Below the pieces are notes generated by a model that saw only the letters and a list, made by a program, of their open reading frames with translations, was not told the origin of the DNA and did no database searches. Source: JAGVNX01 sp035290965 (GTDB taxonomy: Archaea; Iainarchaeota; Iainarchaeia; Iainarchaeales; GCA-2688035). From it: DNA of 10,649 nucleotides. Positions 6,275 to 10,649 of the stretch are shown here, one piece after another. The first letter of the stretch is position 1. Each line of letters starts with the position of its first letter. The DNA lies in contig DATDTD010000008.1 of assembly GCA_035290965.1 (NCBI GenBank), forward strand, positions 1 through 10,649, read 5' to 3'. A program made the translations under genes and the position numbers.

Positions 6275-6781
6275 TCAGCCGCTGATTGCAAAGAATCCCT
6301 GTATTGCTTCAAGGCCGTAATAAATTGCAACAGCAATAAGGATATACCGTATTATTCTTCCGCACAGAACCGCAATGAAAAATCTTTTCCAGTCGAATTT
6401 TATCAGTCCCGCTGCAATCCCGATAAAATCAAAGGGAAAGGGAACAAGGGCGCCAATCAAAATGAAAACAGTCCCGAGATTTTTTATGCGCTGCTTGAAA
6501 TCGAAAATCATTTTCATCTGCACAGGCGAAAATTTTTCAATTACCCTGCTTCCGAAATAACCAGCGGCATAGCCCGCCATTTCTCCAAGCGCGGCGCCCG
6601 CTCCCGCCGCAATTCCCAGCAAAACAGGATCGAAAAGCCTCAGCCCCGCTATTGCAATGAAAATAATGTCAAACGGCAAGGGTAGCAGAACAGATGCGTT
6701 CAGCGCTGTTGCCACAAAAAAAATCCCGAGCAATCCGTATTGCAGCGCAATCTGCAGAAAAATGTCAGCCATGCCAATCAT
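6275..6781 (-). CDS. VTT-domain (DedA/YqaA-like, SNARE-associated) membrane protein
   Basis: This 168-residue integral membrane protein belongs to the VTT/DedA superfamily, whose members include lipid-scrambling or lipid-flipping carriers in the cytoplasmic membrane. Hydrophobic segments lie at about 8-30, 36-62, 104-126 and 133-160. The hallmark GxxxGEMAGYxxG (about 62-75, with Glu67) and the second half-site VPFPFDFIGIAAG (113-125, Asp118), followed by KFDWKRFF and GRIIRY, match the two re-entrant loop regions of the family. Length is close to the short YqaA-like branch. Its specific substrate is unknown. ATG 6781 is favoured because a TATA-like box lies about 25 bases upstream; ATG 6772 (MADIF) is the alternative. 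No partner gene gives a functional clue. Confidence 0.8.
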   Translation of the reverse strand: MIGMADIFLQIALQYGLLGIFFVATALNASVLLPLPFDIIFIAIAGLRLFDPVLLGIAAGAGAALGEMAGYAAGYFGSRVIEKFSPVQMKMIFDFKQRIKNLGTVFILIGALVPFPFDFIGIAAGLIKFDWKRFFIAVLCGRIIRYILIAVAIYYGLEAIQGFFAISG

Positions 6782-6800
6782 TTAGAAATAGGAGTTTTCC

Positions 6801-6808
6801 TTTTAAAT
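6801..6808 (-). promoter_or_regulatory. TATA-like box for the VTT gene
   Basis: Minus-strand ATTTAAAA is centred about 24 bases upstream of ATG 6781 with no Shine-Dalgarno sequence between them. This fits a leaderless transcript. Confidence 0.4.
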
Positions 6809-6841
6809 TCTTTTTGTGCAGGCGAAAGCGCAGCCTATGGC

Positions 6842-6899
6842 TTTTAAAAAATAAAAAAATAGAAATTGCCTCTCGCTTTCGTTTTGACAACAATTTCTA
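6842..6899 (-). terminator. stem-loop terminator of the zinc-ribbon gene
   Basis: A perfect 9-base inverted repeat has arms TAGAAATTG (6860-6868) and CAATTTCTA (6891-6899) and a 22-base loop. On the minus strand it is followed immediately by a long T-rich tract (6859-6842). It lies 27 bases past the stop codon of the zinc-ribbon gene and upstream of the VTT promoter, so it separates the two units. Confidence 0.65.
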
Positions 6900-6926
6900 A
6901 AAATTAGCCGCTACAGAACAAAAAAC

Positions 6927-7109
6927 TCAGTATTGTTTTTTGTGTTTCTGATAGCATTCTTTGCAGTATATTGGCCTGCCTTCGGTTGGCTTGAAAGGAA
7001 CCTGTGTTTCTTTGCCGCAGTCTGAACAAACAGCATCGTACATCTGCCTTGGTCCGCTTGAGTAGCCTCCGCCACCGCCACCGCCTCTGAAATTTCTATC
7101 ATATCCCAT
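6927..7109 (-). CDS. CxxC-x17-CxxC zinc-ribbon microprotein
   Basis: The protein has 60 residues with a flexible Gly-rich N-terminus (seven consecutive Gly at 9-15) followed by one zinc ribbon. The ribbon is Cys28-x2-Cys31, exactly 17 residues, then Cys49-x2-Cys52, with the family-like YDAVCSDCGKETQVPFKP and GRPIYCKEC. This matches the 'CxxC-x17-CxxC domain' group that is abundant, often in several copies, in DPANN archaea and CPR bacteria. Its function is not established; binding to nucleic acid or ribosomes is a guess. The ATG is preceded by a strong Shine-Dalgarno, GGTGAT on the minus strand (7115-7120), 5 bases away, which fixes the start. The gene is monocistronic, with a hairpin in its leader and a terminator behind it. 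It diverges from aIF2-beta. The overlapping minus-strand frame at 6911-7102 is a shadow. Confidence 0.85.
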   Translation of the reverse strand: MGYDRNFRGGGGGGGYSSGPRQMYDAVCSDCGKETQVPFKPTEGRPIYCKECYQKHKKQY

Positions 7110-7120
7110 TTTTTATCACC

Positions 7121-7158
7121 TATTGCAAAAAAAGGCTATATTCCCGATTTTTGCAATA
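7121..7158 (-). promoter_or_regulatory. 11-base inverted repeat in the leader of the zinc-ribbon gene
   Basis: The arms TATTGCAAAAA (7121-7131) and TTTTTGCAATA (7148-7158) are perfect complements around a 16-base spacer. The proximal arm abuts the GGTGAT Shine-Dalgarno at 7115-7120. A T-rich box at about 7179-7187 on the minus strand would start transcription near 7158, placing the hairpin at the very 5' end of the mRNA. It could be an RNA control element or a DNA operator. Confidence 0.5.
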
Positions 7159-7244
7159 TACTCTTTCTAATTGCAAAGTTAAAAAAGCCTATGTTTTTGC
7201 TTTTTTTGCCAAGAAACAGGTTTTTAAAACAAAAGCAATCACTC

Positions 7245-7256
7245 TTTTTATAATAA
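7245..7256 (+). promoter_or_regulatory. TATA box for the aIF2-beta operon
   Basis: TTTTTATAATAA is centred about 35 bases before the TTG at 7285. It predicts a transcription start near 7275 and a leader of about 10 bases. Confidence 0.5.
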
Positions 7257-7284
7257 TAAAAATCTGTTTTACGAGTGGTTTTGT

Positions 7285-7701
7285 TTGGAATACGAAAAAA
7301 TGCTTGACAGGCTTTACCTTTCTCTTCCCCAGGGAGCACTCGGAAAGGAGCGCTTTGAAATGCCCAAGGCAGAGTCATTTGTGCAGGGAACAAAGACAAT
7401 AATAAAGAATTTTTCCGCTATTCTCAAGGCAATAAACAGGGACAACGAGCAGGCAAAAAGGCATTTGTTCAAGTACATTGCAAGGGAAACAGCCACCTCG
7501 GCAAACATAGAGGAAAGCAAGCTTGTCCTGAGCGGAAAATTTTCCGAAAACCAGGTAAACGATCTGCTGAAAAGCTATATCGAACAGTTTGTTTTGTGCC
7601 CAATCTGCAAAAAGCCCGACACTCACGTAATTGAAAAGCAGGGAGTAAAAATACTGAAGTGCGAGGCCTGCGGCGCCATTTCCTCAGTCAAGGGATTGTG
7701 A
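7285..7701 (+). CDS. eif2b: translation initiation factor aIF2 subunit beta
   Basis: This is the 138-residue beta subunit of the heterotrimeric aIF2, which delivers initiator Met-tRNA to the small ribosomal subunit. The N-terminal helix EYEKMLDRLYLSLP contacts the gamma subunit in known structures. The central alpha-beta domain includes the well-kept RDNEQAKRHLFKYIARE (residues 52-68), and the C-terminal zinc ribbon has Cys105, Cys108, Cys126 and Cys129. Length is standard for archaea. The TTG at 7285 is preferred because it restores the conserved N-terminal helix; ATG 7300 would remove its first five residues. The stop overlaps a GTG of the DUF424 gene as GTGA, indicating co-transcription and translational coupling. 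The alpha and gamma subunits are not encoded in this window. Confidence 0.95.
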   Translation: MEYEKMLDRLYLSLPQGALGKERFEMPKAESFVQGTKTIIKNFSAILKAINRDNEQAKRHLFKYIARETATSANIEESKLVLSGKFSENQVNDLLKSYIEQFVLCPICKKPDTHVIEKQGVKILKCEACGAISSVKGL

Positions 7702-8015
7702 TTCTTTTTTTTCGGGTGAAAAGCATTTTCCACAAAATTCATTCTTCGGGAACAAATTTTGTGCTTGCAGTATGCGACAGGGAGCTGCTCGGAAAAACCC
7801 TGAAGCGCGGAGAGCTTGAATTCAAGGTTTCGGAAAGCTTTTACGGGAACAAGGGCATTACAGAGGCAAAGCTGAAAAAATTACTGCATGAATTCGGAAA
7901 CATTAATCTTGTAGGAAAGAAAAGCGTGGGAATCGCGTTAAAAGAAAGGCTTTTAAGCGAAAAAAACATAATAGACATTTCAGGAGTGCCGCACGCGCAG
8001 ATTTTCCAGTTTTAA
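7698..8015 (+). CDS. DUF424 family protein
   Basis: An archaeal conserved protein of about 100 residues. The diagnostic segments are the KIHSSGTNFVLAVCDRELLGKTL core, the VSESFYGNKGI turn, NLVGKKSVGIALKERLL and the C-terminal GVPHAQIFQF, as in the DUF424 family. Its biochemical role is unknown to me. In archaea it commonly travels with translation and ribosome-maturation genes, and here it lies between aIF2-beta and aIF1A. The start is uncertain. GTG 7698 overlaps the aIF2-beta stop in a GTGA arrangement with a weak AGGGAT upstream. GTG 7716 gives MKSIFHKIH, closer to the usual family N-terminus, where the K-I-H/Y strand begins a few residues after Met. Frames extending further upstream into aIF2-beta are unlikely. 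The gene is followed after 29 bases by aIF1A. Confidence 0.85.
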   Translation: MILFFRVKSIFHKIHSSGTNFVLAVCDRELLGKTLKRGELEFKVSESFYGNKGITEAKLKKLLHEFGNINLVGKKSVGIALKERLLSEKNIIDISGVPHAQIFQF

Positions 8016-8032
8016 AAAAAGATTTTTTTTAC

Positions 8033-8038
8033 GGGGAT
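8033..8038 (+). promoter_or_regulatory. Shine-Dalgarno of the aIF1A gene
   Basis: GGGGAT, a near match to GGTGAT, sits 6 bases before ATG 8045. It decides against the out-of-frame ATG at 8037. Confidence 0.5.
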
Positions 8039-8044
8039 GAAAAA

Positions 8045-8365
8045 ATGCAGAACAAGCAGGGAAACAAGGATACCGAAGAATTTGTATGGATACGCTTTCC
8101 AAGGGAAAAGGACAACGAGCAGTTTGCGCTCGTAACCCAGTTAATGGGCGGAGACCAGGTAAAGGCAAAATGCTCAGACGGCATTGAAAGAAGCTGCAGG
8201 ATTCCCGGAAAAATGAAGAAAAAAGTCTGGATAAAGGAAGGCGACATTATCATAATAAAGGTCTGGGATTTCCAGCCGAGCAAGGCCGATGTGGTATGGC
8301 GCTTTTTGGGAAACCAGAAAGAATGGCTGAAAAGAAAAGGGCACCTGAAAAACCTGCCGCTTTAA
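8045..8365 (+). CDS. eif1A: translation initiation factor aIF1A
   Basis: This 106-residue OB-fold protein binds the A-site region of the small subunit during initiation and is the homologue of eIF1A and bacterial IF1. The OB core runs from EEFVWIRFPRE through LMGGDQVKAKCSDGIERSCRIPGKMKKKVWIKEGDII to IKVWDFQPSKADVVWRF. The IPGKMKKKVWI strand and the WDFQ...KADVVWR segment are highly characteristic. The C-terminal helix QKEWLKRKGHL completes the archaeal form, and length is typical. It is the last gene of the aIF2-beta/DUF424/aIF1A run and is followed by a stem-loop and T-rich terminator. Confidence 0.95.
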   Translation: MQNKQGNKDTEEFVWIRFPREKDNEQFALVTQLMGGDQVKAKCSDGIERSCRIPGKMKKKVWIKEGDIIIIKVWDFQPSKADVVWRFLGNQKEWLKRKGHLKNLPL

Positions 8366-8375
8366 ATTTACAATC

Positions 8376-8433
8376 CGGCAATCGTCGAATTGCCGCCAAC
8401 ATTTAAAAACTATTTTTTCTATTTCTTTATTGT
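8376..8433 (+). terminator. stem-loop plus T-rich terminator after the aIF1A gene
   Basis: A perfect 7-base stem, CGGCAAT (8376-8382) with ATTGCCG (8389-8395), has a 6-base loop. T-rich sequence (TATTTTTTCTATTTCTTTATT) follows from about 8411. It lies 10 bases past the aIF1A stop and probably ends the translation operon before the TA pair. Confidence 0.55.
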
Positions 8434-8451
8434 GCTTATTGGTATTATTTG

Positions 8452-8478
8452 GTTATTAAATGATATTGCTTTATATTG
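8452..8478 (+). promoter_or_regulatory. promoter region of the toxin-antitoxin-like pair
   Basis: Two TATA-like stretches, TTATTAAAT (8452-8460) and CTTTATATT (8469-8477), precede ATG 8494. The first would leave a leader of about 12 bases. The DNA between the terminator and the toxin is strongly AT-rich. Confidence 0.35.
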
Positions 8479-8493
8479 TTTTTGGGTTTTAAT

Positions 8494-8754
8494 ATGATTG
8501 TAAGCTGGTCTTTGCACGCAAAGCATATGTTTGCCGAGAGAGCTGCAAAATTCGGCATTAATTATGCCGAAATCGAGCTTGCAATCAAGAAGCAGGAAAT
8601 AAAAATAAGCCTTGAAAGGAACAAGTTCAAGACAATCTTTGATATTCAGGGCGTGCTGTTGACTGCAGTGAAGATTGAGAACCCGAAATTTATTCATGTT
8701 TTGACTTTATGGGAATCAAACGAAACAGAGGCGGAAAAATGGAAAAAGAAATAA
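8494..8754 (+). CDS. DUF4258-like putative toxin
   Basis: An 86-residue protein. The opening SLHAKHMFAERAAKFGINYAEIELAIKK matches the DUF4258 pattern, in which an HA..R/M.ER motif and a 'GI..aEie.ai' helix precede a beta-sheet. Here His8, Glu15 and Arg16 stand in the conserved positions, followed by strands IKISLER, KTIFDIQ, GVLLTAVKIE and FIHVLTLWE. This topology is shared by RelE/BrnT-like mRNA-interferase toxins, and DUF4258 genes commonly precede a YgiT-type zinc-finger antitoxin gene. ATG 8494 follows an AT-rich promoter region. The downstream antitoxin-like gene begins inside the last five codons, a tight toxin-first overlap as in mqsRA or higBA. Toxicity is inferred from family and arrangement only. 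The catalytic residues of this family are not established to my knowledge. Confidence 0.65.
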   Translation: MIVSWSLHAKHMFAERAAKFGINYAEIELAIKKQEIKISLERNKFKTIFDIQGVLLTAVKIENPKFIHVLTLWESNETEAEKWKKK

Positions 8755-9071
8755 GCTGCCATTTGTGCGGCGGAAAGGCACTTTTGCATTTTGAGGATTT
8801 GGAATTGAACAACGGCAGGATTGTTTTAAAGGGATCGCCTTTTTACAAATGCCAAAAATGCGGGGAAGAGTTTGCCACAAGCGCGCAGATGCAGGGGCTT
8901 AGCGAACAGATAAACACAAAATTTGTTTTTGAAAGGCCCATAATAAATGCCGGGCGCAGCCTGGCAATTACCCTGCCTGCCGACATTGTGCAGTATTACA
9001 AGCTGAAAAAGGGCGGGAGAATAAAAATCATTCCCGAAAACAAAAAAGAAATGAAAATAACGGTTAAATGA
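8739..9071 (+). CDS. putative antitoxin: YgiT-type zinc finger fused to AbrB/SpoVT domain
   Basis: A 110-residue, two-domain protein. Residues 5-45 form a YgiT/MqsA-type zinc finger with Cys7-x2-Cys10 and Cys38-x2-Cys41, the usual region that binds and neutralises the toxin. Residues 64-110 read FERPIINAGRSLAITLPADIVQYYKLKKGGRIKI, a SpoVT/AbrB swapped-hairpin DNA-binding domain as in MazE-like antitoxins. MqsA itself instead carries an HTH. ATG 8739 is preceded by GAGGCGG, a good Shine-Dalgarno, and overlaps the end of the toxin gene by 16 bases. The frame extends upstream to 8709 without support. The likely role is to bind the upstream DUF4258 protein and autorepress the pair. rio1 follows after 36 bases with its own promoter-like box. 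Confidence 0.75.
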   Translation: MEKEISCHLCGGKALLHFEDLELNNGRIVLKGSPFYKCQKCGEEFATSAQMQGLSEQINTKFVFERPIINAGRSLAITLPADIVQYYKLKKGGRIKIIPENKKEMKITVK

Positions 9072-9077
9072 CAACTC

Positions 9078-9084
9078 TTTAAAT
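9078..9084 (+). promoter_or_regulatory. TATA-like box for rio1 (leaderless)
   Basis: TTTAAAT is centred 27 bases before ATG 9108 and no Shine-Dalgarno is present. This implies a leaderless transcript independent of the TA pair and supports ATG 9108 over TTG 9090. Confidence 0.45.
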
Positions 9085-9107
9085 CGAAATTGTGCCATCT
9101 GTTTCTT

Positions 9108-9854
9108 ATGGAAAAACAAAAATTTTTATTGCAAAATCTTGTTCCTGAGGAGGAAACAAGGCGGATTTTTGCGCAGGTTTTCGACAAGAGCACAATCGAA
9201 ACCCTTCACGCGCTTGCAAGCAGGGGCTATTTCAAAACAGTAGAATTCGTAATCAGCACGGGAAAAGAGGCGCATGTTTTCCGCGCAGTGGATTCTTCGG
9301 GAAGTTTCCGCGCAATAAAAATTTACAAGATTGAAACAAGCGATTTCCGGAAAATGTCGAAATACATTGAAGGCGATCCGCGCTTCAAGCGCATTAAGCA
9401 GACAAAGCGCGACCTGGTTTTTGCATGGACACGCAAGGAATTCAAAAATCTTGAACTGCTGAATTCTGCGGGAGTTTCTGTTCCATTGCCGATTGCTTTC
9501 AAGAACAATGTTCTCATAATGGAGTTTATCGGCAAAAAAGGAGAAGCCGCAAAAATCGTGAAGGAAGATTCTGTTCCTGCGGAAAAATTTTTTGATTTTG
9601 CAGTTGGTGCGCTTGCAAAAATGCTTTTTAATGCAGAGCTTGTCCACAGCGATTTTTCCGAATACAACATTATGAACAATTCAGGGAAGCTCGTTGTCAT
9701 TGACTGCGCACAGGCAGTTCTTTCCTCGCATCCATTTGCAAAGGAATTCTGGCAGCGCGATTTGAAAAACACTGCAAACTATGTTTCAAAGCAGGGAATG
9801 AAAAAAACTCCCCTTGAAATAGAGGAAGCAGTAAAGGAAAGAAAGGGAAAATAG
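9108..9854 (+). CDS. rio1: Rio1-family atypical serine protein kinase/ATPase
   Basis: A 248-residue RIO kinase that acts in late small-ribosomal-subunit maturation in archaea and eukaryotes. The ATP loop STGKEAHVF is at 50-58 and the ATP-binding Lys71 is in RAIKIYK. The Rio1-specific segment FRKMSKYIEGDPRF (80-93) precedes KRDLVFAWTRKEFKNL. The hinge MEFIG is at 138-142. The catalytic loop VHSDFSEYNIM has Asp182 and Asn187, and the metal-binding Asp199 is in VIDCAQAV, where most homologues have VSQ or GQ. The C-terminal HPFAKEFWQRDLKN segment is Rio1-like. The variation HSDFS for the usual HADLS is mild. Length is typical for archaeal Rio1. In many archaea rio1 directly follows the aIF1A gene; here a TA-like pair lies between them. 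It converges on an unknown minus-strand gene with an 8-base gap. Confidence 0.94.
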   Translation: MEKQKFLLQNLVPEEETRRIFAQVFDKSTIETLHALASRGYFKTVEFVISTGKEAHVFRAVDSSGSFRAIKIYKIETSDFRKMSKYIEGDPRFKRIKQTKRDLVFAWTRKEFKNLELLNSAGVSVPLPIAFKNNVLIMEFIGKKGEAAKIVKEDSVPAEKFFDFAVGALAKMLFNAELVHSDFSEYNIMNNSGKLVVIDCAQAVLSSHPFAKEFWQRDLKNTANYVSKQGMKKTPLEIEEAVKERKGK

Positions 9855-9874
9855 TTCTGCCATTATCCTATTTT
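9848..9874. terminator. symmetric convergent terminator after rio1
   Basis: The arms AAAATAG (9848-9854) and CTATTTT (9868-9874) flank a 13-base spacer and include the rio1 TAG stop. The minus-strand gene's TAA (9865-9863) lies in the spacer. Each strand reads CTATTTT just after its gene, the same plan as at 786-810. Confidence 0.45.
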
Positions 9875-10649
9875 TGCGCGCGCAATCCTGTAAAGCACGT
9901 GGTGTGCATAAACCTGCCTTGCCAGTTCCTCAACATAATGGGGCGGAGAATGCAATGCCTGCGCTGTCCTGTGGTAAAACTGGGCTAATTCTATTTCTTT
10001 TTCTTCCTGTGCTGCCCGCGCAGTTGCTGTTTTTTTTTCTGCATCCAGAAGCCATATTAATTTTTCTTCCGGCAGAGTTTGTTTGTCCGCCATTACTTTT
10101 TCGAAAAACTCCTCAAAATCCTGCATACGCCTTTCAGAGTCCTGCCTTAAAGAAACAAGCTTTTTCTTCAACCTGACATAACGAACGTTTGCTTTTAATG
10201 CCAAAGCGACTTTTTGTCCCTCACGGGTCCAGATTTTTTTGAATATTTCGCAGTCCCTTGTGGATTTTCTCAGAGCATCTTCCATCATGCGCATGTCTCT
10301 TGCAGATTCAAGGACACGCGTGGAAATTCCCCTTGTCATTTTTAAAAAACCCGGATATTGCCAGTATAACTCATGGTATATTTTCAAAAAGTCGTGTTCT
10401 CTTTCAAGCGAGGCAATTGCATAGTCTGCCAGCCTTACGCCCCAACGCGAATTTTCCAGGATAGAAGTCCATGCCCTGCTTGTTGCAGCCAAATACTGCT
10501 TTGCTATTCTGCGGCTTGTTTTAAACATTGCAACATACTGCCCGTACGCCCTTCGCAAAACCCTGGTGATTCTGCGCTTTATTTTCCACTGTTCTTTGGG
10601 AGTGTATGATTCGCGCCTGCGGGGCGGTTTTCTTCCAGGCCTTTCCCTT
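9863..10649 (-). CDS. basic helical protein of unknown function, 5' end outside window (partial)
   Basis: The frame is open to the right edge and ends in TAA at 9865-9863, giving at least 262 residues. The first visible part is extremely basic and Pro-rich (RERPGRKPPRRRESYTP, then KIKRRITRVLRRAYGQY). The remainder is predicted to be almost wholly helical, with abundant Arg, Lys, Glu and aromatic residues and heptad-like stretches such as LKKKLVSLRQDSERRMQDFEEFFEKVM and AQEEKEIELAQFYHRTAQALH. I see no signal peptide, membrane segment, metal site or known enzymatic motif. Internal TTG 10558 could begin a 231-residue form, but the open upstream frame continues the same composition, so a longer gene is more likely. 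Binding to nucleic acid or acting as a structural coiled coil would fit the charge. I do not recognise a family. Confidence 0.65.
   Translation of the reverse strand, partial: RERPGRKPPRRRESYTPKEQWKIKRRITRVLRRAYGQYVAMFKTSRRIAKQYLAATSRAWTSILENSRWGVRLADYAIASLEREHDFLKIYHELYWQYPGFLKMTRGISTRVLESARDMRMMEDALRKSTRDCEIFKKIWTREGQKVALALKANVRYVRLKKKLVSLRQDSERRMQDFEEFFEKVMADKQTLPEEKLIWLLDAEKKTATARAAQEEKEIELAQFYHRTAQALHSPPHYVEELARQVYAHHVLYRIARAKIG

Noticed and set aside
6251..6685. Plus-strand ORF of 144 codons opposite the VTT gene
   Set aside because: Its composition (Asn, Arg, Lys, Ser) is that expected from the complement of a hydrophobic membrane gene.
6911..7102. Alternative minus-strand frame over the zinc-ribbon gene
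   Set aside because: The frame at 7109-6927 has the exact CxxC-x17-CxxC motif and a correctly spaced GGTGAT; this one has neither.
8709..8738. Upstream extension of the antitoxin gene to 8709
   Set aside because: The extra residues lie within toxin coding sequence and lack a ribosome site, while ATG 8739 has GAGGCGG upstream and begins just before the zinc finger.
9126..9772. Minus-strand ORFs of 149 and 173 codons over rio1
   Set aside because: They are antisense to a kinase with complete catalytic motifs and no motif is seen in their translations.

Overview
The gene set is archaeal: an MCM helicase, aIF2-beta, aIF1A, a DUF424 protein, a Rio1 kinase and a presenilin-type membrane protease. 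Several genes have an AT-rich TATA-like box about 25 bases before the start codon, and Shine-Dalgarno sites are of the GGTG/GGTGAT type. A CxxC-x17-CxxC zinc-ribbon microprotein and a bacterial-type methionyl-tRNA synthetase (MetRS) suggest a DPANN lineage such as Diapherotrites, Micrarchaeota or a relative. The rank below that is a guess. No rRNA, tRNA, CRISPR array or insertion sequence was seen.

Layout. At 1-321 is the 3' end of a transglutaminase-like gene, followed by a HIT-family protein (369-794). HIT converges on bacterial-type metG (2275-797, minus). A gap of about 300 bases with paired inverted repeats separates metG from the divergent mcm (2574-4682). A presenilin/SPP-like intramembrane aspartyl protease follows (4724-5554). 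Two minus-strand genes come next: an acylphosphatase-like protein with a C-terminal tail of 11-residue repeats (6134-5568) and a VTT/DedA-like membrane protein (6781-6275). The zinc-ribbon microprotein (7109-6927, minus) has its own terminator and a hairpin leader, and it diverges from the plus-strand run aIF2-beta, DUF424, aIF1A (7285-8365). After a terminator comes a probable toxin-antitoxin pair, DUF4258 toxin plus zinc-finger/AbrB antitoxin (8494-9071), then rio1 (9108-9854). A long, very basic helical protein of unknown function enters from the right edge (10649-9863, minus).

How the genes fit together. aIF2-beta and aIF1A act in translation initiation, Rio1 in small-subunit maturation and MetRS in charging Met-tRNA, so much of the window serves translation. 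MCM is the replicative helicase. The TA-like pair sits inside this otherwise housekeeping neighbourhood, between aIF1A and rio1. It is the best candidate here for an accessory, under-described system. The zinc-ribbon leader hairpin and the acylphosphatase/hendecad fusion are the next most unusual items.
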